Positions 43,182 to 51,564 of a DNA stretch of 64,000 bases are shown piece by piece. Below the pieces are notes generated by a model. That model saw nothing but the letters and a program-made list of their open reading frames with translations, had not been told where the DNA came from and ran no database searches. This DNA is from Actinacidiphila bryophytorum (GTDB lineage Bacteria > Actinomycetota > Actinomycetes > Streptomycetales > Streptomycetaceae). Position 1 is the stretch's first letter. The number at the start of each line of letters is the position of its first letter. The stretch covers positions 1 through 64,000 of the forward strand of contig NZ_JAFFIX010000027.1 in NCBI RefSeq assembly GCF_016916835.1, written 5' to 3'. The translations under genes and the position numbers were made by a program.

Positions 43182-43629
43182 ACATCCCCGGCCTGTTCTC
43201 CGCCAGCCACCCACGCGCGGCCAGGCGCTTGGCCTTCGACCGCACCCCCTCGACCTTCGCGGGAACCGGCTCAAGCCCGAGTGCTGCCGCGAGTTGCCGG
43301 CAGTCCATCGCTTCTCCGCCCGACCCGCCAAGGGCCTTCATGATCCGCCGGTAGTCCGGCGCCAGCACGCTCGCGTCGAGCCCGTCCCGCCAGACCGGCA
43401 CCACCGACCCGGGCACCGCACCCGCCACCGGCGCCGGCCGGGCCTCGACCACCGCAGGCGCCGCCTCCCGGCCGCAGCGCGGCTCCGCAAGAACCTGCCC
43501 GACCGTCTCCCGAGCGATCACGAATCGCTCCAGCACGGCCTCCGCCTCCCGAAGACCGGCCTGCAAGACCTCCACCCGCTGCCGGGCGGCACGCTCCCGC
43601 TCCTCCAACAACCCCATCACCGACGGCAC
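43147..43629 (-). CDS. IS cargo protein: coiled coil plus winged-helix-like domain
   Basis: The 160-residue protein starts at GTG 43629 with GGAGG 6 bp upstream. An N-terminal coiled coil (MGLLEERERAARQRVEVLQA) leads to a Pro/Ala linker. A C-terminal region (DYRRIMKALGGSGGEAMDCR, KRLAARGWLAENRPGMFSVV) resembles a winged helix that could bind DNA. I recall similar proteins beside Streptomyces insertion sequences, without assigned function. The gene is convergent with the transposase gene, which it overlaps, and lies inside the terminal repeats. It may regulate or assist transposition. Confidence 0.7.
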   Translation of the reverse strand: MPSVMGLLEERERAARQRVEVLQAGLREAEAVLERFVIARETVGQVLAEPRCGREAAPAVVEARPAPVAGAVPGSVVPVWRDGLDASVLAPDYRRIMKALGGSGGEAMDCRQLAAALGLEPVPAKVEGVRSKAKRLAARGWLAENRPGMFSVVAGPGGGS

Positions 43630-43880
43630 ACGGCACCTCCACCGAAGAGACGACACAACACGTCATCCCTGCCGCCAATCCGCCAACATCACACCTGACC
43701 AGCGGAAACACGGCCAGCACCTTCGGAAAGACAACAGCTTCTCAGAGAACGAGCCGCCGGGTCTCGACGGACCGCGATTGAGCGAACTGCCGGCTGGCGC
43801 CTGCGTCGGCGCACGGCCAGGGGCCGTTCCCGTGCGCCACTGTGTGCACGCCAGCGGGGCCCGAAGGCGAATCGCCCGGG

Positions 43881-44435
43881 TCAGTCGAGGAGGCGGGTCA
43901 CGGTTCCCGAGCCGGCGGCTCGGCCCAGGTGGCGGAAGGCGAAGGGCTGGGCTTGCTCCAGGGGGACGGGCTGGTCGAGGGTGATCGTCGCGGTTCCGGT
44001 GTGGAGGGGGTGCAGGGCGTCGGTGGAGCCGGTGAGGGTGACGTCGCCCGTGACGACGGCGGTGCCGATGTGGAACTGGAGCCGCTCGCCGGTGTGCAGG
44101 GTGGCGGCGCCTTGCTCCTCTGACAGCAGGGTGATGTCCGCCGCGAAGCCGGTGTGCTCTCGGATCGAGCCAAGTGCTGCCAGCACCTGGCCTCGTACGA
44201 CGGCATCGGCCGCCACGCCGCGTATCGACAGGCCCACGTTCATGCCTGCGCTCGCCTCGGCGAGGCTTCGACGGGGGGCATGGATTTCCTCGACAGTGAC
44301 GGTCGCATTGCTGCCGAAGCCGACGACCGCCACCTCGTCGCCCCGGGCGACCCGCCCGCGCGCGATGCTGCCGGTCAGCAGGACCACCCTGCCCTGGTTC
44401 CGGCAGAAGACGTCCTCGATGGGCATCAGGAACAT
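43881..44435 (-). CDS. EF-Tu-like protein lacking the GTPase domain
   Basis: The 184-residue protein begins MFLMPIEDVFCRNQGRVVLL and matches EF-Tu domain 2 (ARGDEVAVVGFGSNATVTVE, ASAGMNVGLSIRGV) and domain 3 (GDVTLTGSTDALHPLHTG). No G domain exists, although the start is well formed: GGGAGGAG lies 7 bp before ATG 44435. It therefore looks like a stand-alone beta-barrel gene rather than a random break, though an EF-Tu remnant is possible. It cannot hydrolyse GTP. It could bind tRNA, EF-Ts or other EF-Tu partners. It lies beside the IS and integrase scar. Confidence 0.75.
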   Translation of the reverse strand: MFLMPIEDVFCRNQGRVVLLTGSIARGRVARGDEVAVVGFGSNATVTVEEIHAPRRSLAEASAGMNVGLSIRGVAADAVVRGQVLAALGSIREHTGFAADITLLSEEQGAATLHTGERLQFHIGTAVVTGDVTLTGSTDALHPLHTGTATITLDQPVPLEQAQPFAFRHLGRAAGSGTVTRLLD

Positions 44436-44562
44436 CAGGGCTCTCCTCCCGGCGGTCGGTCGTCGTCGGACGATATTCTCGGGCGATGTCGAACCGGGCG
44501 GTGGACGCGGGTCTCAGCTTGGCCAGGGTGATGGTGCACTGCGGCACGAGCCGGACGAAGGC

Positions 44563-44754
44563 GTGCTGCGCGCCGCCGGTGCCGCGTACCGCGCAAGGCT
44601 GACCGGGGCGTCCGCCGACCTGCGGGACCTGATCGCGCTGGCACCGCAGCTCACGAACACGGCCTACCGGGAGCTGCTGATCGGCTACGCCTGCGAGGGT
44701 GTCGGGCTGTCGTCAGGGCTCGTGGCGGAGGCCCGGCGTCTCAGCAGCTCTTGA
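44563..44754 (+). CDS. Short reading frame of uncertain status
   Basis: The frame encodes AYRARLTGASADLRDLIALA then QLTNTAYRELLIGYACEGVG and ends RRLSSS. The composition is protein-like, but the start is unclear: GTG 44563 has GAAGG too close, and the open frame extends upstream across the EF-Tu-like gene's promoter. It could be a small helical protein or the end of a broken gene. Confidence 0.3.
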   Translation: MLRAAGAAYRARLTGASADLRDLIALAPQLTNTAYRELLIGYACEGVGLSSGLVAEARRLSSS

Positions 44755-44810
44755 AAGTGGGCGCGGGGGCGGCGCCTCGATGTGAGAGGGATGCGTAGTA
44801 CGCGGGCGGG

Positions 44811-45233
44811 TCAGGTGGTCGGGTGGGGGCAGAGTGCCCAGGTGATTTTGCCGGGGCCGTTGCGGGGGGTGACGCCCCATTGGTGGGCGGTCAGGGTGTC
44901 GATCAGGGTGAGGCCGCGGCCCTGTTCTGCGTCGAGGGGGGCCGGGGTGAGGGTGGGGGTCGCCTCGGTCAGGGGGATGGAGTCGTGGACTTCCAGGCGG
45001 ACGCCGGCGGGGGTGCGCAGGATGCTCACGCCGGTCTTGCGGCCGGGGGCGGTGGCGTGCTGGAGGGCGTTGGTCATCAGTTCGGTCAGCACCAGGCCGG
45101 CGACATCTGCCAGGTCGGAGAGGTCCCAGCGGGCCAGTTGGCGTTCCAGGGAGTGGCGGGCCTGGTGGACGCCGCGGGGGGTGGCGGGCCACAGCACTTG
45201 CGCCGGGAGGTAGGTGTCGGTCGTGGTCGCCAT
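44811..45233 (-). CDS. HATPase anti-sigma-type ATP-binding protein
   Basis: The 140-residue protein has the GHKL/HATPase N-box LVLTELMTNALQHATAPGRK and the G-boxes VHDSIPLTEATP and AEQGRGLTLIDTL, followed by a final WGVTPRNGPGKITWALC. Such short RsbW/SpoIIAB-like proteins bind sigma or partner factors and often sit beside XRE/DUF397 genes in Streptomyces. It diverges from the XRE gene across a 225-bp region with a dyad at 45273-45302. The start is ATG 45233. Confidence 0.9.
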   Translation of the reverse strand: MATTTDTYLPAQVLWPATPRGVHQARHSLERQLARWDLSDLADVAGLVLTELMTNALQHATAPGRKTGVSILRTPAGVRLEVHDSIPLTEATPTLTPAPLDAEQGRGLTLIDTLTAHQWGVTPRNGPGKITWALCPHPTT

Positions 45234-45272
45234 TGCTGCGTGCCGCCTCTGGGTGATCGGGTTCTGACGTTC

Positions 45273-45302
45273 CGTAGGTAAGCGTGCGGCATCGTGCCTA
45301 CG
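45273..45302. promoter_or_regulatory. Candidate operator/promoter of the XRE cluster
   Basis: CGTAGG (45273-45278) and CCTACG (45297-45302) form a 30-bp dyad. TACGAT at 45299-45304 overlaps it and fits a -10 hexamer toward the XRE gene. A repressor site is inferred. Confidence 0.4.
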
Positions 45303-45458
45303 ATCTGTAGGGGTGGGGGATTGCCCTCCCCGACCGGCATCCCGCCGGTTCGCAGGCGTGCCGTCGTAACGCTGTGCATGCAGGTCCGTGCCCTGGCCGA
45401 CGGCGGTTTCCGGGCTGTTGCCCGGACCCGAGGCAACGGAAGTGGGTGCGTAGTTCGT

Positions 45459-46298
45459 ATGGACGTCAACGGGGACGAGGAGTTGTCGGCTCGCGCCGTC
45501 TACCGCAACGAGCTGCTGCGGCAACGGGAACGCAGCGGGTGGACGCTCGCCGAGCTGGCCGAGCGCACGAAGTACGACGCCTCGTATCTGCAACGGCTGG
45601 AGACCGGCGGGCGGTTGGGGTCCGTGGACGCCGCCGGTGTCCTCGACCGGACCTACGGCACGGGGGATCTCCTTGCCCACCTCTGGCGGCTCGCCAAGCG
45701 CGAGGCCGGCGCCAACCGGTACGAGGGCTTCAGCGATGTTGAGGCTGAGGCCACCGGCATCCATGCGTTCAGCCTGAGCACCGTGCCGGGGCTCTTGCAG
45801 ACGCCCGGCTACGCCGAGGCCTTGCTTCGGCTGGAAGGTCAGGTGAGTGACGAGATACTGACTGGCCAGGTGCGGGCTCGGATGGCGCGACAGGAACGCC
45901 TTGCCGGGCCGAAGGCCCTGCAGTACCGCGGCCTGCTGGACGAGTCGGTGATCCGGCGTCCGACCTCTGACCCGCAGGTGTGGGCCGACCAGTTGGCGCG
46001 GCTGGTGGAGGCTGCCCAAGAGCCGAACATCTCGTTGCAGATCGTGCCCTTCGGGATCGGTCCGCACGCCCTGGTCTTCAACACCGTCCAACTACTGTGG
46101 CTGCCCAGCGGGCGTACGGTCGCCTACTTCGAGAACATCTGGAGCGGCCAACTGGTCCAGGAAATCGAGGACGTGGAGCGGATTCGGTTGGCCTACGATC
46201 TGCTGAGGGACAGTGCGCTCTCTACTCGCGACTCCCTCGCACTGATGCGAACCACGCTGGAGGACCACACGTCATGCGAAATTCCGCACCAGATCTGA
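45459..46298 (+). CDS. XRE family regulator with DUF5753 (Scr1) domain
   Basis: The 279-residue protein has an N-terminal XRE helix-turn-helix (NELLRQRERSGWTLAELAER, YDASYLQRLETG). A long DUF5753 sensor domain follows (IHAFSLSTVPGLLQTPGYAE, ALQYRGLLDESVIRRP, ISLQIVPFGIGPHALVFNTV). This type (WhiJ/AbaA-like clusters) controls development or antibiotic genes with a small DUF397 partner and an anti-sigma ATPase, both present here. ATG 45459 is chosen since the homology starts there. The DUF397 gene overlaps its end by 25 bp. Confidence 0.92.
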   Translation: MDVNGDEELSARAVYRNELLRQRERSGWTLAELAERTKYDASYLQRLETGGRLGSVDAAGVLDRTYGTGDLLAHLWRLAKREAGANRYEGFSDVEAEATGIHAFSLSTVPGLLQTPGYAEALLRLEGQVSDEILTGQVRARMARQERLAGPKALQYRGLLDESVIRRPTSDPQVWADQLARLVEAAQEPNISLQIVPFGIGPHALVFNTVQLLWLPSGRTVAYFENIWSGQLVQEIEDVERIRLAYDLLRDSALSTRDSLALMRTTLEDHTSCEIPHQI

Positions 46299-46498
46299 GC
46301 GCCGCCTCGTGGCGTAAGTCGTCGTACAGCGACACGTCGAACCCCGACAGCTGCGTCGAGGTCGCTCCCGGCTTCGACGGCATCGTCCCGGTGCGGGACT
46401 CCAAGGACCCGCAGGGGCCTGCGCTGGTCTTTCCGGCCGTGGCCTGGGCCGCGTTCGTCGCCGACGTGAAGGCGGACCGCTTTCCATGGCGAAGGTGA
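46274..46498 (+). CDS. DUF397 family protein
   Basis: The 74-residue protein contains the diagnostic WRKSSYSDTSNPDSCVEVA and VPVRDSKDPQGPALVFPAVA blocks. DUF397 proteins are obligate small partners of XRE/DUF5753 regulators and probably inhibit or modulate them. Start ATG 46274 lies within the end of the XRE gene, so translation is coupled. The 3' end overlaps the next small gene by 13 bp. Confidence 0.93.
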   Translation: MRNSAPDLSAASWRKSSYSDTSNPDSCVEVAPGFDGIVPVRDSKDPQGPALVFPAVAWAAFVADVKADRFPWRR

Positions 46499-46686
46499 CG
46501 ATCAGCCTGGACAGTGACCTCGCGATCGAGGTCATGCTGCTGGCCGGGACGCGGAGTCCGCAGGACGCGGTCGAGTTGATCGTGCGGGACTACCTGGAGC
46601 GCGGGCACCGCACCGAGGCGCGGACCGGGGACACCGCGGACGGGCATCGCGTCGCCGACCGGCGGACCGGGCCGGAGGAAGGCTGA
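46486..46686 (+). CDS. Ribbon-helix-helix (VapB-like) protein, no toxin adjacent
   Basis: The 66-residue protein starts MAKVTISLDSDLAIEVMLLA, a beta-strand then helix followed by SPQDAVELIVRDYLER. This matches the RHH antitoxin fold, with a disordered charged tail. VapB partners usually precede a PIN toxin, but the next gene is a membrane protein. It may be an orphan antitoxin or a DNA-binding partner of the XRE cluster. It overlaps the DUF397 gene in another frame. Confidence 0.7.
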   Translation: MAKVTISLDSDLAIEVMLLAGTRSPQDAVELIVRDYLERGHRTEARTGDTADGHRVADRRTGPEEG

Positions 46687-46769
46687 CGGGAGCGCGCCGG
46701 GACGCGTTCTGTCGTACCCAGGTGCTTCTATGGTCACTCAGGGTCGTTGAGTGAACGCATGGAGTCGCC

Positions 46770-47849
46770 ATGGCAGAGATGTCGCCGCCACCACCGCAGG
46801 ACTACCGGCCGTCGAAGGGCTTCCGGCGGGAGGTCATGGACGCGGTGACGCCGCGGGCGTCGATCCTGCTGCTCGGGGTGCTGGTGCTGGAACTGGCCTT
46901 CATCGTCTCCTACATCGGGGCCTTCCACTCGCCCAAGCCGAGCCGGGTGCCGATCGCCGTGGTCGCACCCGCGGGGGCGCAGGCCGCGCTGGTCGGGAAG
47001 CTCAACGCGCTGCCCGGGCACCCGCTGTCGGCGAGGTCGGCGGACAGCGTGGGGCAGGCGCGGGCGATGGTGCTGGACCGGAGTGTGGAGGCCGCGCTGG
47101 TGGTCGGGCCTGCCGTTGGGGCCGACCGGCTGCTGGTGGCGACCGCCGGGGGGCCTGCGGGGGCGACGGCCCTGCAACTGGTCTTCCAGAAGGCGGACGG
47201 GCCGCGGCGGGTCGTGGTCACCGACCTGCGGGCGCCCAACCCCGCGGACGGGCGCGGGCTGAGCAGCTTCTACCTCGTCGTCGGGGTGATCATCGGCGGC
47301 TACCTGGCGTCGGCGGCGCTGGCGATGTCGTTCGGGGCGCGGCCCGCGAACCAGCACCGTACGCTCGTACGGCTCGGCGCGCTGGCCGGTCTGTCGGTGC
47401 TGTCCGGGCTCGGGGCGGCGATCATCGCCGACCTCGTCTTCGACGCGCTGCCCAGGCACTTCTGGACGCTGTGGTGGATCGCGGTGCTGATCACCTTCGC
47501 GACGGCCGCCGCCGGTATGGCCTTCCAGGTGCTGCTCGGGCCGATCGGGATCGCCCTGTCCGTGCTGATCTTCGTGGTGCTGGGCAACCCGAGTGCGGGC
47601 GGGGTGTATCCGGCGTCGCTGATGCCGCCCTTCTGGCGGGACATCGGGCCTGCGCTGCCCAACGGGGCCGGGGTGACGCTGGTGCGCAACTACTCCTACT
47701 TCGGCGGGCACGACACCGCGACCGCCTGGTGGGTGCTGGCCGCGTGGGCGGTGGGAGGGGTGCTGGTGGGCGTCCTGGCGTCGCTGCGGCGGCAGGCGAA
47801 GTTCGGGGTGATGGGGCCGCCCCGCGCGGAGGAGGGGACGGTCGGTTGA
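46770..47849 (+). CDS. ABC-2/YhgE-Pip-like membrane protein
   Basis: The 359-residue protein has a first transmembrane helix at about 32-52 (SILLLGVLVLELAFIVSYIG), an external domain (about 55-165), and a cluster of five to six helices (about 170-345). This is the layout of YhgE/Pip or DUF3533-type proteins and of ABC-2 permeases. These may export lipids or peptides; no ATPase gene is adjacent. ATG 46770 lies in a short gap after the RHH gene. The substrate is unknown. Confidence 0.75.
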   Translation: MAEMSPPPPQDYRPSKGFRREVMDAVTPRASILLLGVLVLELAFIVSYIGAFHSPKPSRVPIAVVAPAGAQAALVGKLNALPGHPLSARSADSVGQARAMVLDRSVEAALVVGPAVGADRLLVATAGGPAGATALQLVFQKADGPRRVVVTDLRAPNPADGRGLSSFYLVVGVIIGGYLASAALAMSFGARPANQHRTLVRLGALAGLSVLSGLGAAIIADLVFDALPRHFWTLWWIAVLITFATAAAGMAFQVLLGPIGIALSVLIFVVLGNPSAGGVYPASLMPPFWRDIGPALPNGAGVTLVRNYSYFGGHDTATAWWVLAAWAVGGVLVGVLASLRRQAKFGVMGPPRAEEGTVG

Positions 47850-47963
47850 GCGCCTCCACGGCGGCCTGGGCGTCGGCGTCACCGCCCGCTCCCCTCCGGC
47901 CCCAGTGGCTCCCCATGGCTCCCACATTGTGGCCCTGCCGGCGGCGGGCGCGGGGCGCTGTGC

Positions 47964-49724
47964 TCAGAGCCGGTGCGTCAGGACCAGGACCACGATCGCC
48001 GTCATGGGCAGGTACGCCAGCCACGTCGCCAGCGTGGCGGCTTTGGTCGACTTGGTGTACGTGAACGTGTACGTGCCCGGCACGATGCTGAGGAAGACCA
48101 GCGCCAGGAGCGAGGCAGCCGAGTGGAGGAAGCCGCGCGGTGAAAAGGCGACCAGAACCGCGGCCTGCAGCGAGCACAGCAGGATCGCGACGAGTGCGCG
48201 GGCGGTGGCCGCGGGCCAGGACATCGGGTCCTCCGCGATCGGCGGAACCTGCGGCTTGGCCTCCCGCCGGGCCGCCGCTTTGGCGGATTCCTTCGCCACC
48301 GCCGCCTCGACATTGCGGCGGTACTCCGCCTCGCTCTCCTCGCCGGCGTCGCCGCGCTTGTCCGCGATGAGGTCGATGACCGACTCCCATTCCGCGGCCC
48401 GGACGCGGAGGTAGGCGTGCGTGAAGAAGAGGGAGACCGCGGCGGCGGTGAAATAGGCCCACGCGTGCGGCGGCAGCTCGACCTGGAAGGCGGCCACGAC
48501 GACCAGCGGCACGGTGATCAGGGGCCGCACCTGCCACCACCCGGGAATCCGGAAGTACGGCGAGCCCAGGCCGAGCTGCGCACCACGGGACCTGGACAGG
48601 CGGCGGGTGAAGGCCAGTTGGGCGTACGAGGCGCGGATCGCCACCCGCTGCAGCTCGTGGCCGCGCAGCCAGGCGGGGCTGCGGCTGGTGTGGAAGGACG
48701 GCCGCAGCCGGTCGAGCGTGTCGACCCTGCGGTGCCCGGGGAACTCCAGGGAGATCCTGTCCAGGTCCGCGCGGTCCAAGGCGCCGCGGGCGCGGGCGAG
48801 TTTGCGCAGCTGGTAGCGGTAGGGGCCGAGGAGCGCGTCCTCGACGCCCTGCCGGACGTCCTCGACGGCCAGGTGGCGTATCGCGAACTCGTCGGCGGCG
48901 ATCTCCCGTTGCAGGGCCTCGCGGTTGGGGCCGAACGGTTTGGCGACCGTGTAGACGAGTGCGATCAGCACCGCCGTCACCGTGATCGACAGCACGGTCT
49001 TCTGGACGAGCATGAACAGCAGGCTGCCGAGGCACACGAGTTGGGCGGCGGGGACGATCTCGTACTCCACGTTGCCCATCGCCGCGCCGGAGGCGTGGCC
49101 CAGCTCGTGCAGCAGGCGGAATCTCACGCCCGCCCGCCGCGCCTGGCGGGGGTCGCGGGCCATGCAGACGTAGCTGGTCCCGGCGTAGCTGGTGAAGGTC
49201 CGGTCGTCGACCTGGATGCCGTCGCGGGCGCTCGTGACGAAGACCCGCACCCTGACGGGTTCGTCGCTGCGGTGCCGGTGCATCTCCGACCAGGCCTGCG
49301 GGCTGACGAGGTAGCGCAGGTCGCTGACCTCGGAGATGCGGAAGCGGGGGTCGGCGAGGCGGAGGGCGGCCCCCTTGGTGTTGCGCAGCGAGATCGCCGC
49401 CCAGGCGGCCGACCGCGTCAGGTTCGAGGAGATCAAGCCGATCGACAGTGCCAGCATGCCGGCGTGCGAGGAGAAATTGCGCACCATGAGGATCGTCAGG
49501 AACAGCGGCAGCGCGACCCGCTCGACCACGGTCACGGCGTAGGTCGCCGCGGCCAAGAGGGGGACGCGCTCCACGAGACGGAGCAGCAGCAGCGGTAAGT
49601 CCGCGGCGAGCGGCATCACGCGGGCCTCGGCGAACCGGGCCGCGCGGCTGCCGGCCGGCTTCGCGTCCGCGGCCGGTGGGGTGGCGGGGGTGGCGTCCCC
49701 GCTAGCCGGCGTGCCCGGTGCCAT
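47964..49724 (-). CDS. Multipass membrane metalloprotease (HELGH)
   Basis: The 586-residue protein has N-terminal hydrophobic helices (about 45-120), a zinc motif HELGH (His206 to His210) followed by ASGAAMG, and a candidate third ligand in LQREIAADEFAIRHL about 70 residues later. More helices lie near 240-275 and at the C-terminus (about 505-585). The layout resembles M48-type peptidases, but overall similarity by eye is weak. A Pro/Ala-rich 30-residue leader precedes the first helix. The start overlaps the upstream gene by 23 bp, so the two are coupled. The substrate is unknown. Confidence 0.75.
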   Translation of the reverse strand: MAPGTPASGDATPATPPAADAKPAGSRAARFAEARVMPLAADLPLLLLRLVERVPLLAAATYAVTVVERVALPLFLTILMVRNFSSHAGMLALSIGLISSNLTRSAAWAAISLRNTKGAALRLADPRFRISEVSDLRYLVSPQAWSEMHRHRSDEPVRVRVFVTSARDGIQVDDRTFTSYAGTSYVCMARDPRQARRAGVRFRLLHELGHASGAAMGNVEYEIVPAAQLVCLGSLLFMLVQKTVLSITVTAVLIALVYTVAKPFGPNREALQREIAADEFAIRHLAVEDVRQGVEDALLGPYRYQLRKLARARGALDRADLDRISLEFPGHRRVDTLDRLRPSFHTSRSPAWLRGHELQRVAIRASYAQLAFTRRLSRSRGAQLGLGSPYFRIPGWWQVRPLITVPLVVVAAFQVELPPHAWAYFTAAAVSLFFTHAYLRVRAAEWESVIDLIADKRGDAGEESEAEYRRNVEAAVAKESAKAAARREAKPQVPPIAEDPMSWPAATARALVAILLCSLQAAVLVAFSPRGFLHSAASLLALVFLSIVPGTYTFTYTKSTKAATLATWLAYLPMTAIVVLVLTHRL

Positions 49725-50163
49725 CTGCCGGGCCAGACGTGCCCGCCGGGCCAGACGTGTCCGCCGCGGCCGCCGGGTCCGACGCGTCCGACGCGTCGCG
49801 CAGGATCGACTCGGCGACGTCGCCGACCTGTTCGGTGATCTCCTCGGGCAGGTCCCGGCGTTCGGCCTCGGCCACCATCTCGTCGTGGATCTCGCGGCGG
49901 GTCGGCGGGCGGCCGGTGCGGGTGCGGAAGCGGTCGTGGAAGGTCAGGCCGAACTCGACGATCCCGGCGGCGGAGCCGAGGAGTTCGATCAGGCCGTAGA
50001 AGTCGAAGGGCTCGCCGCCCGCCTCGCGGTGGTACAGCTCGCGGGGGTCCTGCCCGGCGGCCACGGCGTCGGCGATACGGCGGGTGACGTCGTCGCCGAC
50101 CATGTCGGAGAAGCCGGGCCAGTTGTCGATGACGAGGCGGGCGGTGGTGTCACCGTGGGGCAA
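49702..50163 (-). CDS. Hypothetical protein coupled to the membrane metalloprotease
   Basis: The 153-residue soluble protein shows PGFSDMVGDDVTRRIADAVA near the start, a central PFDFYGLIELLGSAAGIVEF, and a degenerate Asp/Ala/Ser/Pro-rich tail. No family is recognised. Its end overlaps the start of the HELGH protease gene by 23 bp, which suggests a functional link such as an adaptor or substrate. ATG 50163 is used. Confidence 0.6.
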   Translation of the reverse strand: MPHGDTTARLVIDNWPGFSDMVGDDVTRRIADAVAAGQDPRELYHREAGGEPFDFYGLIELLGSAAGIVEFGLTFHDRFRTRTGRPPTRREIHDEMVAEAERRDLPEEITEQVGDVAESILRDASDASDPAAAADTSGPAGTSGPADGTGHAG

Positions 50164-50259
50164 GACGGCCTCCGGGCGGGGCGCGCGGCGATTGTGGCAA
50201 GCGCATATGTACCCGGCGGGGGTGGGGGGAGAACTACGTACTTGATCGTAGAAATCCGG

Positions 50260-51534
50260 TCATCCACCGTGTCCAACCCGGCCGTTGGGGCGTGTACGGC
50301 GCACCGCGTAGAGGGCGGCGCCGACCGCGGTCACCGCGAGGCCTGACAGGACCGAGGACGCCGGGAGGCTCGCGCCCAGGGCGGCGCAGCCGAGGGCGCC
50401 GACGACCGGGACGGCGAGCGGGGGGCGGTGCTCGGCCGGGGTGAGGCGGGTGGCGGAGGCGTTGGCGATGGCGTAGTAGAGGAGTACGCCGAAGGAGGAG
50501 AAGCCGATGGCGCCGCGCAGGTCGGTCGTGGCCGCCAGGACGGTCGCGACGGCGCCGACGGCGAGTTCGGCCCGTACCGGCGCGCCGGCGGTGAGGGCGG
50601 ACAGGGCGTGCGGGAGGTGGCGGTCGCGGGACATGGCCAGCGTCGTACGGGAGACGCCCAGCAGCAGCGCGAGCAGCGAGCCGAGTGCGGCCACGGCGGC
50701 GCCGGTGCGGGCCACCGGGGCCAGGCCCGGCGCGCCCGCGGCCCGTACCGCGTCGGCGAGCGGGGCGGTGGAGCGGGCCAGGGCGGCGGGGCCGAGGACG
50801 GCCAGCAGGGTGACGGCGACGGCCGCGTACACCAGCAGCGTGATGCCCAGGGCCAGCGGGATCGCTCGTGGGATGGTGCGGGCCGGGTCGCGTACCTCCT
50901 CGCCGAGGGTCGCGATGCGGGCGTACCCGGCGAAGGCGAAGAAGAGCAGGCCGGCCGCCTGGAGCAGGCCGTGCGCCGAGGCCCCGGTGCCGGTCGCGGT
51001 GAGGCGCCCGGCGTCGGCGTGGCCGCCGATCAGGCCCGCGACGACGCACGCGGCCAGCACGGCCAGCGTCACCGCGACGATCAGCCGGGTCAGCCAGGCG
51101 GACTTGCGCACGCCCAGGCAGTTGACGGTGGTCAGGCCGACGACGGCGGCGACGGCGAGGACGCGGGCGTGGCCCGGCCAGGCGTAGTGGCCGACGGTCA
51201 GCGCCATCGCCGCGCAGGACGCGGTCTTGCCCGCGACGAAGCTCCAGCCCGCGAGGTAGCCCCAGAAGGGGCCGAGCCGCTCGCGCCCGTAGACGTACGT
51301 GCCGCCGGACTCCGGGTGGCGGGCGGCCAGCCGGGCGGAGGAGGTCGCGTTGCAGTACGCCACCACCGCCGCGAGCCCGAGCGCGCCGAGCAGTGCGCCC
51401 CCGGCCCCCGCGGCCCCCGCGGCCGGTCCGAACGCCCCGAAGACCCCGGCCCCGACCATCGCGCCGAGCCCCACGACCACGGCGTCCCCGACGCCGAGCC
51501 GCCGCACCATTCCCTGTTCCGTCACGGGCGGCAT
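50260..51534 (-). CDS. APC family amino acid permease
   Basis: The 424-residue protein has about 12 transmembrane helices and the APC entry motif VGLGAMVGAGVFGAFGPAAG near residues 21-40. Further family blocks are ARHPESGGTYVYGRERLGPF and FAFAGYARIATLGEEVRDPA. It should import amino acids or polyamines by proton symport. It stands alone. ATG 51534 is the annotated start, and a later ATG before VRRLGVG is also possible. Confidence 0.9.
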   Translation of the reverse strand: MPPVTEQGMVRRLGVGDAVVVGLGAMVGAGVFGAFGPAAGAAGAGGALLGALGLAAVVAYCNATSSARLAARHPESGGTYVYGRERLGPFWGYLAGWSFVAGKTASCAAMALTVGHYAWPGHARVLAVAAVVGLTTVNCLGVRKSAWLTRLIVAVTLAVLAACVVAGLIGGHADAGRLTATGTGASAHGLLQAAGLLFFAFAGYARIATLGEEVRDPARTIPRAIPLALGITLLVYAAVAVTLLAVLGPAALARSTAPLADAVRAAGAPGLAPVARTGAAVAALGSLLALLLGVSRTTLAMSRDRHLPHALSALTAGAPVRAELAVGAVATVLAATTDLRGAIGFSSFGVLLYYAIANASATRLTPAEHRPPLAVPVVGALGCAALGASLPASSVLSGLAVTAVGAALYAVRRTRPNGRVGHGG

Positions 51535-51564
51535 GGTGCCACGTCGAAGTGACGGGACGGTGCC

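Larger units (their letters stand above)
42123..43745. mobile_element. IS5-type insertion sequence, 1623 bp, with cargo gene
   Basis: Perfect 14-bp terminal inverted repeats CTGAGAAGCTGTTG (42123-42136) and its complement (43732-43745) bound the element. The trinucleotide AGA flanks both ends (42120-42122, 43746-43748) as a likely target duplication. Inside lie a complete transposase gene and a convergent cargo gene. At 1.6 kb it is longer than a minimal IS5 element. Confidence 0.85.

Noticed and set aside
44154..44531. Plus-strand frame opposite the EF-Tu-like gene
   Set aside because: No recognisable domain, and the opposite strand carries clear EF-Tu domain 2/3 motifs.
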